Below are positions 1 through 6,534 of a stretch of 24,313 nucleotides of DNA, in pieces. Under the pieces are notes generated by a model. It was not told the DNA's origin, did no database searches, and was given only the letters and a program-made list of their open reading frames with translations. Every line of letters starts with the position of its first letter. Positions within the stretch are counted from its first letter, which is position 1. This DNA is from CAYLOC01 sp964385195 (lineage in GTDB: Bacteria; Actinomycetota; Actinomycetes; Propionibacteriales; Nocardioidaceae): NCBI GenBank assembly GCA_964385195.1, contig CAYLOC010000022.1, positions 1 to 24,313 on the forward strand, read 5' to 3'. The translations under genes were made by a program, and so were the position numbers.

Positions 1-678
1 CTGGCGCTGGACCTGGCCCGGGCCGCTTCGATCAAACACGGGCTGGCCAGCTGCATCTTCAGTCTGGAGATGAGCCGGACCGAGATCACGATGAAGCTGC
101 TGTCCGCCGAGGCCCGGGTGCCGCTGCACCACATGCGCAACGGGCGGATGGGAGACGACGACTGGAACAAGCTGGTGCGCAAGATGGGGGAGGTCTCCGA
201 GGCCCCGCTGTTCATCGACGACTCGCCGAACCTGACGATGATGGAGATCCGCGCCAAGGCACGCCGGCTGAAGCAGCGCCACGACCTGCGACTGATCATC
301 ATCGACTACCTGCAACTGATGACGTCGGCGAAACGGGTGGAGTCCCGCCAGGTGGAGGTGTCGGAGTTCTCCCGGCAGATCAAGCTGCTGGCCAAAGAGC
401 TCGACGTTCCGGTCGTCGCGATCTCGCAGCTGAACCGGGGTTCGGAGCAACGCACCACCAAACGCCCCATGCTCTCCGACCTGCGTGAATCCGGAGCCAT
501 CGAGCAGGACAGTGACGTCGTGATCCTGCTGCACCGGGAGGACGCGTACGAACGGGAGTCCACCCGACCCGGCGAGGCCGACCTGATCGTCGCCAAGCAC
601 CGCAACGGGCCGACGGCGGATCTGGTCCTCGCCTTCCAGGGCCACTACTCCCGATTCGTCGACATGGCCCACACCTGA
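1..678 (+). CDS. dnaB: Replicative DNA helicase DnaB, C-terminal part (5' end outside window)
   Basis: DnaB is the hexameric replicative helicase that unwinds the fork on the lagging strand. The reading frame is open from base 1 and ends at TGA 676-678, giving 225 residues of the RecA-like motor. The SLEMS segment lies at visible residues 21-25. A Walker B-like strand, LIIIDYLQLM, lies near residues 98-107. It is followed by the conserved AISQLNR (about 140-146) and LSDLRESGAIEQDSDVVILLHR (about 157-178) blocks typical of DnaB. The Walker A loop and N-terminal domain lie upstream of the window. DnaB genes of actinobacteria are frequent intein hosts, but the visible part runs straight through its conserved blocks with no insertion. 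The next gene, capA-like, starts 62 bp downstream. Identification is secure from the motif order; only the start is missing. Confidence 0.97.
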   Translation: MALDLARAASIKHGLASCIFSLEMSRTEITMKLLSAEARVPLHHMRNGRMGDDDWNKLVRKMGEVSEAPLFIDDSPNLTMMEIRAKARRLKQRHDLRLIIIDYLQLMTSAKRVESRQVEVSEFSRQIKLLAKELDVPVVAISQLNRGSEQRTTKRPMLSDLRESGAIEQDSDVVILLHREDAYERESTRPGEADLIVAKHRNGPTADLVLAFQGHYSRFVDMAHT

Positions 679-715
679 GGCGGCTGCTCCACACATCGAC
701 GAGGTCGTGTTCCAT

Positions 716-738
716 CCCGGCGCCGGGTAGCGTCTACC
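716..738. repeat. Two abutting palindromes in front of the capA-like gene
   Basis: Bases 716-727 form a perfect 12-bp palindrome (CCCGGCGCCGGG). Bases 726-730 and 734-738 form 5-bp inverted arms (GGTAG/CTACC) around a 3-base loop. The second structure contains the -10-like hexamer of the capA-like gene and ends two bases before its ATG. It could be the end of dnaB transcription or an operator over the promoter; no T-run follows. The symmetry is seen directly, the role is not known. Confidence 0.4.
728..733 (+). promoter_or_regulatory. Putative -10 hexamer (TAGCGT), leaderless capA-like gene
   Basis: TAGCGT fits TAnnnT and is followed by 7 nt and then ATG 741. That spacing would place the transcription start at or next to the A of the start codon. 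There is no Shine-Dalgarno sequence before the ATG. No good -35 is visible. Confidence 0.5.
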
Positions 739-740
739 GG

Positions 741-2228
741 ATGAGTCGTGCCGTGGGTACGGCGATGACGGTCGCCCTGCTGGTCGTGGCCTGTACCCCT
801 TCCACGCAGGACGCCCGCCCGTCCGCGGAAACAGCCGGGTCGGCGTCGCCTGCACCTCCCGCACCTTCTGCACCCGCCTCGCCGACGCCGCGCACCCTCG
901 CACCCGAGACGCTGCACCGGCCACCACCCCGCCAGCCGGTCGTGCTGGCCGTCCACGCCAACGGGCCGACGCTGTCGGTGTCGACGAAGGTCGCCCGTCG
1001 GATCCTGTCCGGGCGGGTGGATTCCTGGGCCGCGCTGGGTGGGCGCTCGCGTCCGCTGACGGTGATCGCGGCGCCTGGCACGCCGACCAGTGAACGGATA
1101 CCGGTCCGCGACGCCGACACCGCGATCCGCCGAGTGATCCAGGATGCGTCCGTGCTGGCGGTGGTGCCCGCGGGAGCGATGCGGGCCTCGGTGCAGGCCG
1201 TGGCCGTCGACCAGGTTGATCCCTTGCGGCAACCTGCGGCGTACCCCCTGACCATGCCCGCCGACCACAAGCCCGGACCCGTCGTCACCGTCAGTGTGGT
1301 TGGCGACATCATGCTCGGCCGGGAGGTCGGTCGGATCGCTGCCGCTGCCGGGGACCCCGCGTTGCAGCTGCGGCCGATGCAGGAGCGGTTGGCCTCGGCC
1401 GACATCACCGTCGGAAACCTGGAGAGCACCCTGTCCACCGCCGGCGCCCCGACCCAGGGTGGTGACTCGTTCGCGGCGCCTCCGGCGGTGCGGGCAGGGC
1501 TGGCCGACGCGGGTTTCGACGTCCTCGGGCTGGCGAACAACCACCTCGGCGACTACGGCGATGCCGCACTGGTCGAGACCGTCCGGCTCCTGCGGTCGGC
1601 CGGTTTCGCCACGTTCGGGGCCGGTGCCACCCTCGCCGAAGCCCGACGCCCGGTGATCGTGCACCGTTCAGGTATCCGGTTCGGGTTCCTCGGGTTCAAC
1701 GCGATCGGAGAGACCCCGGCCGCCGGGCCCGACCAGCCGGGAGCGGTGTCGATCGGCATGCCGCCGCGGACCGGCCCGCTGGATGAGGACGCCCTGGGAG
1801 CGTTCCTGCAGCAGGTACGCCGGCTGGACCGGCGGGTCGATGTCGTGGTGGTGCTGCCGCACTGGGGGACGCAGTACACCCACCGGCCCGAACCGATGCA
1901 GCACCGGGTTGCCACCCGCCTTGTCGATGCGGGGGCGGACCTGGTGGTAGGCGGCCACCCCCATTGGGTGCAGGGGGCAGAGATGGTCCAGGGACGCCTC
2001 GTGGTGCACTCGCTGGGCAACTTCGTTTTCGACATGGACTTCATGCAGCAGACACAAGAAGGGGTGCTGCTGGAGCTCACGTACTGGGGCGACCGGTTGG
2101 TAGCCGCGGACCTGGTGCCATACCGGATGGATGCACGGTTCGCGCCGCGCGTGCTGCGCGACGGCCAGGGCCGGTCCATCCTGGAGTTGATGGGTGCGAC
2201 CAGCGGCCCGGCCTGGTCACCGCGCTAA
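741..2228 (+). CDS. CapA-family (poly-gamma-glutamate capsule type) lipoprotein with N-terminal PstS-like segment
   Basis: A 495-residue predicted lipoprotein: the signal sequence ends in a lipobox-like VVAC (Cys 18), followed by a Pro/Ala/Ser-rich linker to about residue 60. Residues about 65-150 (LSVSTKVARRILSGRVDSW, then ALGG) resemble the start of phosphate-binding-type periplasmic proteins. From about residue 185 comes a complete CapA/PGA_cap calcineurin-like domain: GDIMLGR (Asp 189), NLEST, ANNHLGDYG (His 268), PHWGTQY (His 374), GGHPHWVQ (His 406, His 408) and SLGNFVFD. These are the expected metal-ligand motifs. No capB or capC is nearby, so a poly-gamma-glutamate capsule is not implied. 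A phosphoesterase or amide-acting envelope enzyme is as likely. The gene stands alone, and its tail overlaps the opposite M28 gene by 12 bp. Confidence 0.85.
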   Translation: MSRAVGTAMTVALLVVACTPSTQDARPSAETAGSASPAPPAPSAPASPTPRTLAPETLHRPPPRQPVVLAVHANGPTLSVSTKVARRILSGRVDSWAALGGRSRPLTVIAAPGTPTSERIPVRDADTAIRRVIQDASVLAVVPAGAMRASVQAVAVDQVDPLRQPAAYPLTMPADHKPGPVVTVSVVGDIMLGREVGRIAAAAGDPALQLRPMQERLASADITVGNLESTLSTAGAPTQGGDSFAAPPAVRAGLADAGFDVLGLANNHLGDYGDAALVETVRLLRSAGFATFGAGATLAEARRPVIVHRSGIRFGFLGFNAIGETPAAGPDQPGAVSIGMPPRTGPLDEDALGAFLQQVRRLDRRVDVVVVLPHWGTQYTHRPEPMQHRVATRLVDAGADLVVGGHPHWVQGAEMVQGRLVVHSLGNFVFDMDFMQQTQEGVLLELTYWGDRLVAADLVPYRMDARFAPRVLRDGQGRSILELMGATSGPAWSPR

Positions 2229-3239
2229 CCACCCCCACGCCACCCGACCGGTGCGGGCAAGCTGGCCCCCGCTCACCACCTGCGGAACATCGCGCGCACT
2301 GTGGTACGCCGAGTACTCGATCGCGCCGCCCAACCGGGCCACGGTGAATCCGGCCTTCTCGAACGACCAGTGGTCACTCGTGGTGAGTTCGCAAGGCCGG
2401 GCGGGGACACGGAGCCGGTCGGCGACCGCCAGCAACTGCTGCTGCACCCGGCCCGGTGAGAGTGGGCCGGTGCACACCGGTACCCATGTCCCGTGGCCGA
2501 CTCGGTCGAGGGCCACCATTGCACGCAACGCATCGCGTTGGCTCGATGCCATCCGATCGACGTAGTGCAACGAACCGAAGTGATGCTGGTCGTCGCGCGG
2601 CCCGCGGGGCTCTTCGGCTCCGAACGCGACGAAGACCGTCGGGAGCCGTGGCTGCTCCAGCATCGCCAACCGCGCCACCTCCAGGAGGACGGCGACCCCG
2701 GAGGCATTGTCCTCGGCGCCCGGTGCCACCGCGATCGTGTCGAGATGTGCACCGATGAGCAGGTGCGGTTCGCCGGGGTCGAAGCCCGGAGGCGCGGCAA
2801 TCACGTTGACCGAGCGCCCGGCCGCTACCGGCACCCCCCAGGAGTCACCCGCCGGCACCGGAAACGACTGACGACGGACGTCGTACCCAAGACGGACGAA
2901 GTGGGCCTGGACCCAGTCCGCCGCGCGCTCGAACGCGGGGCCGGTGGCCAGCCTGGGCCCGATCTCCCCTGCCAGGTGACGCACCGTGCGCATCGCCGCG
3001 TCCGCATCAAACCGGGCTGCGGGCCGCACGGTCAATGATGGCCGGGTAACGGTCTGCACCGCCGCGGATGGTGTCCCGTCGAGGGTGACCGGGGGTTCGG
3101 TGGACAGGTCAGGAGCGCGGGTGCGGGCCGGGGCCTCCCCCGCCTCGTCCTTCGCGGTCTCCGGTGGGATACATGCCGCGAGCGTCAGCGCCAGCGCAGC
3201 AACCACTCCCGCGCCGAGACAGCGGGCCGTACGCATCAT
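2217..3239 (-). CDS. M28-family zinc aminopeptidase, predicted lipoprotein
   Basis: Family M28 enzymes are di-zinc exopeptidases releasing N-terminal amino acids. This 340-residue protein has a signal peptide with lipobox LAAC (Cys 23), so it is expected on the outer face of the membrane. The metal ligands appear in order: His 165 (GAHLDT), Asp 177 (PGAEDNASG), Glu 209/Glu 210 (FGAEE, catalytic base then ligand), Asp 245 (ALDRVGHG) and His 313 (SAYHSARD). The usual YHTxxD is YHSARD here. I chose ATG 3239 because a TAGGCT hexamer sits 6 nt before it; a TTG at 3242 and an ATG at 3236 are in frame. It follows the methyltransferase gene by 62 bp but seems to have its own promoter. The family call is firm; the substrate is unknown. 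Confidence 0.9.
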   Translation of the reverse strand: MMRTARCLGAGVVAALALTLAACIPPETAKDEAGEAPARTRAPDLSTEPPVTLDGTPSAAVQTVTRPSLTVRPAARFDADAAMRTVRHLAGEIGPRLATGPAFERAADWVQAHFVRLGYDVRRQSFPVPAGDSWGVPVAAGRSVNVIAAPPGFDPGEPHLLIGAHLDTIAVAPGAEDNASGVAVLLEVARLAMLEQPRLPTVFVAFGAEEPRGPRDDQHHFGSLHYVDRMASSQRDALRAMVALDRVGHGTWVPVCTGPLSPGRVQQQLLAVADRLRVPARPCELTTSDHWSFEKAGFTVARLGGAIEYSAYHSARDVPQVVSGGQLARTGRVAWGWLAR

Positions 3240-3245
3240 CAAACG

Positions 3246-3251
3246 AGCCTA
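3246..3251 (-). promoter_or_regulatory. Putative -10 hexamer (TAGGCT), leaderless M28 peptidase gene
   Basis: On the minus strand TAGGCT is followed by 6 nt and then ATG (3239-3237). There is no ribosome binding site. This spacing fits leaderless transcription and supports that start over the neighbouring TTG and second ATG. Confidence 0.55.
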
Positions 3252-3301
3252 CCCAGGCGCCGCGCACGGGCCCGTCCTTCTGAATGGCGGTCGGATCGTG
3301 C

Positions 3302-3934
3302 TCAGGACAGGGCGGCGCGCGCGGCAACGAACCACGGCCCGTCCAACAGCGGCTCGCCGTTGATCTCCCCGGCCAGCTGTTCGGCCGACAGGTAACGCTT
3401 GTAGACCCGGTGGCGTGAGCCGTCGTTGAGCACTCGCTGTTGCCACTGCTCCGGCTCGATCCCCGGACGCCGGGCAGCGTCGACGATGACGAGCTCCCCC
3501 GCGACCCGGTGCGCCTCGCCCAGGAAGGCCGCGCGTTCATCGTCGGGCAGGTGTCCGTAGAAGTGGCCGGTGAACAACCGGTCAAAGGCGTGGTCCACGA
3601 CCGGGAGGTGCAACGCGTCGCCGACCAGCACCCTCCCGTGGGGCAACCGCGAGCCGGCGATGGCCACCATGGACGCGCTCTGGTCGACGCCGACCACCGA
3701 CCCGGGGAGGTGTCGGGTCAAGAACCCGGTGCCGCAGGCCACGTCGATGGTGCGGGCCGGTGCAAGCCGCCGGGCCAGCGCGACGACGCTCGCCACGTCC
3801 TCGTGCCAGCCGGGACGGTCCTGGGCGGCGAAGCGGCCCACGCCGGCGTACCACTCGTCGTACTCACCGGCCCGACGATCGTAGTAGGCCGCGGTTGCTG
3901 GGTCGGTGGCAAAAACGGGCACAGCGGAACTCAC
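3302..3934 (-). CDS. Class I SAM-dependent methyltransferase
   Basis: A 210-residue soluble methyltransferase of the Methyltransf_11/25 type. An N-terminal AAYYDRRAGEYDEWY segment precedes motif I (TIDVACGTGF, about residues 62-71). The acidic end of strand 2 follows (VVGVDQSASM), then GDALHLPV and DRLFTGHFYGHL in the places of motifs II and III. The acceptor cannot be told from sequence. The start is uncertain: GTG 3934 gives the natural N-terminus and has a CACAAT hexamer 8 nt upstream, while GTG 3952 adds six residues. Neither has a convincing ribosome binding site. It lies between two unrelated hydrolase genes on the same strand, with a 135-150 bp gap on its upstream side. Confidence 0.85.
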   Translation of the reverse strand: MSSAVPVFATDPATAAYYDRRAGEYDEWYAGVGRFAAQDRPGWHEDVASVVALARRLAPARTIDVACGTGFLTRHLPGSVVGVDQSASMVAIAGSRLPHGRVLVGDALHLPVVDHAFDRLFTGHFYGHLPDDERAAFLGEAHRVAGELVIVDAARRPGIEPEQWQQRVLNDGSRHRVYKRYLSAEQLAGEINGEPLLDGPWFVAARAALS

Positions 3935-3996
3935 GCCCCGACATTGTGCCACCGGAGGACGAAGGGAGATCAGCCCGTCCGCCTACCAGGTGATCT

Positions 3997-4043
3997 GGCA
4001 GCAGTTGGTTCCGCACGGCGAGCGGACACAACGAACTGCTGCC
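3997..4043 (-). terminator. Inverted repeat after the hydrolase gene: possible terminator or regulatory hairpin
   Basis: Perfect 10-bp arms (GGCAGCAGTT at 3997-4006 and its complement at 4034-4043) extend inward by three more pairs after one mismatch. The loop is about 20 bases. It is 45 bp past the stop of the upstream hydrolase gene and about 60 bp before the methyltransferase start. No T-tract follows on the minus strand, so a terminator, an attenuator and a protein-binding site all remain possible. The rest of the 3953-4087 gap shows nothing recognisable. Confidence 0.45.
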
Positions 4044-4087
4044 GCAGCACTCCGGTGCCGGCGTACCCGACGATCCCTCGCGCCTGC

Positions 4088-5047
4088 TCAGGGCAGCCCA
4101 TGGAGGAACGACACCAAGCCGTCGAAGTAGACCTGCTGATCGTCATACATCGCCATATGACTGCCGTCCGGGCAGTGTAGGTACTCCCCGGCCGGAAGCC
4201 GTTCGGCCATCTGTCGCATGAACTGCGGGTCCATCGTGTCGTGCTCCGCCCCGATCACCAGGGTCGGAACCGTGATCGAGGGCAGGTCCTGGGTGCGGTC
4301 CCAGTGCGCCAGCGTGGCGTCGGCGCTGATCCCGAGCTCACTCGGCCCCTGCATGGACACGTAGATCGCGGGGTTGATGTGCGCGAAACTGCGCTGCACC
4401 GGCTCCGGCCACTCGGCGATGGGCATCCGCAGGACGTGATGCACGTAATGCTGTTCGTGCAGCAGTTCCATGTACCGGGGATTCTCCACGTCGCCGGCGG
4501 TCTCCAGCGCCTTGATCTCCGCCAACGCCTTCTGGTCCATCTGCGGCATCAGCACCCGTTCGGCATACGCGTTGTACGCCGGCACGCTCGACATCATGTT
4601 GGAGATCACCAGCCCGCGGAGGTGCTCCTGGTGCGCCAGGGCATACTCCATCGCGAGCAGCCCTCCCCACGACTGTCCGAACAGCACGAAGTTGTCCGCG
4701 TCGAGGCCGAGCGCGACCCGGACCTGCTCGACCTCGTCGACGAACCGGTCGACCTCCCACAACGCCGGGTCGTCGGGCTGGTCGCTACGGGCCGACCCGA
4801 GCTGGTCGTAGTAGTAGTACTCCACCCCGGCCGCCGGCAGGTAGCTGTCGCACGCCTCCAGGTACTCATGGGTCGCGCCGGGACCCCCGTGGAGCAGCAG
4901 CATCCGCAGCCGCGGGTTGTTCCCGACACGCTTGACCCAGACGCGGGCGTCGCCGGAGGGGGTGGTGATCGGCAGCATCCGGGCGCCGCCGCCCAAGACG
5001 TCGTCGCGTCCGGAGTAGTCGAGGTAGCGCGGGTCCACAGTGGTCAT
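4088..5047 (-). CDS. Proline-iminopeptidase-family alpha/beta hydrolase (peptidase S33)
   Basis: A 319-residue cytoplasmic alpha/beta hydrolase of the proline-specific peptidase subgroup, which releases N-terminal proline or cleaves small amino-acid amides. The oxyanion-hole motif HGGPG is at residues 53-57, followed by YYYYDQLGSARSD (about 77-89). The nucleophile elbow is GQSWGG with Ser 126. The acid is Asp 270 in GAEHDTMDP and the base is His 297 in DGSHMAMYDD. A helical cap lies between about 150 and 255. I chose ATG 5047 because TAGCCT lies 7 nt before it; an upstream in-frame GTG at 5068 would place that hexamer inside the coding region. It is divergent from the HAD gene with a 52-bp gap. 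Whether the substrate is a Pro-peptide or an amide cannot be read from sequence. Confidence 0.9.
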   Translation of the reverse strand: MTTVDPRYLDYSGRDDVLGGGARMLPITTPSGDARVWVKRVGNNPRLRMLLLHGGPGATHEYLEACDSYLPAAGVEYYYYDQLGSARSDQPDDPALWEVDRFVDEVEQVRVALGLDADNFVLFGQSWGGLLAMEYALAHQEHLRGLVISNMMSSVPAYNAYAERVLMPQMDQKALAEIKALETAGDVENPRYMELLHEQHYVHHVLRMPIAEWPEPVQRSFAHINPAIYVSMQGPSELGISADATLAHWDRTQDLPSITVPTLVIGAEHDTMDPQFMRQMAERLPAGEYLHCPDGSHMAMYDDQQVYFDGLVSFLHGLP

Positions 5048-5054
5048 TGTCACG

Positions 5055-5060
5055 AGGCTA
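5055..5060 (-). promoter_or_regulatory. Putative -10 hexamer (TAGCCT), leaderless hydrolase gene
   Basis: TAGCCT on the minus strand, 7 nt before ATG 5047, with no Shine-Dalgarno sequence between. It is half of a divergent promoter pair with the HAD-gene hexamer 28 bp away. Confidence 0.55.
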
Positions 5061-5087
5061 CCGTCCACCTCTGCACCGGCCGCTGGC

Positions 5088-5093
5088 TAGCAT
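5088..5093 (+). promoter_or_regulatory. Putative -10 hexamer (TAGCAT), leaderless HAD gene
   Basis: TAGCAT, then 6 nt, then ATG 5100. The identical hexamer with the same 6-nt spacing recurs before the DUF1707 gene at 22650. There is no ribosome binding site. Confidence 0.55.
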
Positions 5094-5099
5094 CGAGTG

Positions 5100-5732
5100 A
5101 TGCGCCCCGACCCTCCCGAGGCCGTCGTCTTCGACATCGGCAACGTGCTCATCCAGTGGGACCCCCACCCGGCCGTGGCCGCCGACGTCGGCAACGCGGA
5201 AGCAGAGCGGTTCCTCACCGCCGACGACTTCAGCTTCGCCACCTGGAACCATCAGCAAGACGCCGGCCGGTCCCTGGAGGAGGCCGAGGCGGAGATCGCT
5301 GCTTCGTGGCCGCACTGGCTGCCGCACGCCCGGTCCTACCATCGGCACTTCGACCGCTCGCTGCTCGGCCCGATCGACGGCGCCGTCGCGGTGCTGCGTG
5401 AGCTGCACCGGTCCGGTGTCCCTGTCTTCGCGCTGACGAACTTCTCCGCGGAGTTCTTCCCGCTCGCCCAGCACCGGTTCGACTTCCTCGGACTTTTCGC
5501 CGACATCGTGGTCTCCGGCGCGGAAGGTACGGCGAAGCCGGCGGCGGAGATCTTCACCATCCTCCAGCACCGCATCGGCCGCCCTGCGGAGCGTTGCGTC
5601 TTCTTCGACGACACCGCTGCGAACGTGAGCGCCGCACGCGCGACGGGTTTCGACGCCTTCGTTTTCACCGACGGCGATGGTCTCCGCCAGCAACTCCGCG
5701 CCCGCGGCCTGCCTCTTGCAGAGACGAGCTGA
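5100..5732 (+). CDS. HAD-superfamily (subfamily IA, YihX-like) phosphatase
   Basis: A 210-residue haloacid-dehalogenase-fold hydrolase. Motif I is VVFDIGNVLIQWD, with nucleophile Asp 12. As in YihX-type proteins the second Asp of the DxD motif is replaced (DIG). Motif II is ALTNFS (Thr 113/Asn 114), motif III is Lys 146 in EGTAKPAAEIF, and motif IV is CVFFDDTAAN (Asp 170/Asp 171). The helical C1 cap lies between about 20 and 95. YihX of E. coli dephosphorylates glucose-1-phosphate, but HAD substrates are promiscuous and cannot be assigned here. The start is ATG 5100; a GTG directly before it (5097) is in frame but gives a poorer promoter spacing. It is a single-gene unit upstream of the ectoine operon and has no obvious link with it. 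Confidence 0.88.
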   Translation: MRPDPPEAVVFDIGNVLIQWDPHPAVAADVGNAEAERFLTADDFSFATWNHQQDAGRSLEEAEAEIAASWPHWLPHARSYHRHFDRSLLGPIDGAVAVLRELHRSGVPVFALTNFSAEFFPLAQHRFDFLGLFADIVVSGAEGTAKPAAEIFTILQHRIGRPAERCVFFDDTAANVSAARATGFDAFVFTDGDGLRQQLRARGLPLAETS

Positions 5733-5733
5733 G

Positions 5734-5760
5734 CGACGGCCGACCCGGTTCGGACCGTCG
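5734..5760 (+). terminator. Weak hairpin after the HAD gene
   Basis: Six-base GC-rich arms (CGACGG 5734-5739, CCGTCG 5755-5760) begin one base after the HAD stop codon, with a smaller CCG/CGG hairpin in the loop. There is no T-run. It is a plausible terminator separating this gene from ectA. Confidence 0.35.
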
Positions 5761-5847
5761 GATGTGACCAACGCCACACAAATCGACGAAGTCGCAGGTC
5801 ATCATGGGTTGCGTCACGCGAAATTCGGCAGGACGATGCCCCCAAGC

Positions 5848-5875
5848 TTGCCATCGTGGGTGATCTCGTTATGTT
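5848..5875 (+). promoter_or_regulatory. Candidate ectABCD promoter (TTGCCA, 16 bp, TATGTT)
   Basis: TTGCCA (5848-5853) matches five of six bases of the -35 consensus. TATGTT (5870-5875) matches four of six of the -10, with a 16-bp spacer. It is the best -35/-10 pair I could find in the window. The predicted start near 5882-5884 leaves almost no leader before ATG 5884. The rest of the 5733-5883 gap (151 bp) shows only weak short inverted repeats; no known osmotic-response operator is recognisable to me. Confidence 0.5.
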
Positions 5876-5883
5876 GGGCCGCG

Positions 5884-6420
5884 ATGCCTCCCGAGACGAT
5901 GACGATGACGACGACGACCGAAACCACCAGTGGCGACCCGGATGTAGACATCACCTACCGCACCCCCACGCTCGACGACGGAAGCGAGCTGTGGCGGATC
6001 GCGCGGGACTCCCAGGTGCTGGACCTGAACACGTCGTACTCGTATCTCTTGTGGTGTCGCGACTTCTCCGCGACGTCGGTGGTGGCCACGGTCGGCGGGG
6101 ACACCGCCGGCTTCGTCACCGGATACCTGCGCCCCGAACGGCCAGATGCCGTCATGGTGTGGCAGGTTGCCGTCGACGCGGAGCACCGCGGGCGTGGTCT
6201 TGGTGGCGGGATGCTCGATCACCTGGTGACCGAGCTGACTCCCGAAGCCAGCCACCTCGAGGCAACGATCGCAGCGGACAACGAGCCCTCCATCCGGTTG
6301 TTCTCGTCGTTCGCTGAGTCCCGCGGAGCCACGGTCCAACGCGAGCCGGTGTTTGAGTCCTCGATGTTCCCTGATGACCACGAGGATGAGCTGTTGTTCC
6401 GGATCGGACCGCTTGGTTAA
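5884..6420 (+). CDS. ectA: L-2,4-diaminobutyrate acetyltransferase
   Basis: EctA acetylates L-2,4-diaminobutyrate with acetyl-CoA to N-gamma-acetyl-diaminobutyrate, the second step of ectoine synthesis. It is a 178-residue GNAT-fold protein. It carries the EctA signature YRTPTLDDGSELWRIARDS, with LDLNTSYSYLLWCRDF after it. The acetyl-CoA loop is RGRGLG at residues 102-107, then IAADNEPSIRLFSSFA near 140 and DDHEDELLFRI at the C-terminus. Start choice is open: ATGs at 5884, 5899 and 5905 are in frame within a GAC/ACG-rich tract that encodes a dispensable Met/Thr-rich N-terminus. I took 5884 because the promoter pair ends just before it and no ribosome binding site favours the others. It is the first gene of ectABCD, with a 114-bp gap to ectB. 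Confidence 0.95.
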   Translation: MPPETMTMTTTTETTSGDPDVDITYRTPTLDDGSELWRIARDSQVLDLNTSYSYLLWCRDFSATSVVATVGGDTAGFVTGYLRPERPDAVMVWQVAVDAEHRGRGLGGGMLDHLVTELTPEASHLEATIAADNEPSIRLFSSFAESRGATVQREPVFESSMFPDDHEDELLFRIGPLG

Positions 6421-6472
6421 CAACCCTGCCCATAACTGAACACGCGTCAGACGTGCACCGCACACGCTGCCT

Positions 6473-6493
6473 GCCCGGACTCTTCGGCCGGGC
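6473..6493 (+). other. Hairpin in the ectA-ectB spacer
   Basis: GCCCGG (6473-6478) and CCGGGC (6488-6493) form a 6-bp stem with a 9-base loop inside the 114-bp ectA-ectB spacer. It could stabilise or attenuate the operon message. Nothing else is recognisable in this spacer until the ribosome binding site of ectB. Confidence 0.3.
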
Positions 6494-6534
6494 CGGCCTT
6501 GCGGCATGTCACCGGAGGAAGGACACAACGAGAA

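Noticed and set aside
1..678. Intein in dnaB
   Set aside because: The visible motor-domain blocks are contiguous with no insertion and no splicing-domain motifs; upstream parts cannot be judged.
741..2228. Poly-gamma-glutamate capsule locus
   Set aside because: Only a CapA-type protein is present; no capB (ligase) or capC gene is in the window.
5740..5760. GGTTCGGACC resembling a tRNA T-arm
   Set aside because: No acceptor, D-arm or anticodon arm can be built upstream, where the HAD gene is coding; a simple hairpin explains it.
5733..5883. Dedicated ectoine regulator (ectR) or aspartokinase (ask_ect) near the operon
   Set aside because: The gap is 151 bp without coding potential and the flanking genes are a HAD phosphatase and a flavoprotein; neither function is present.
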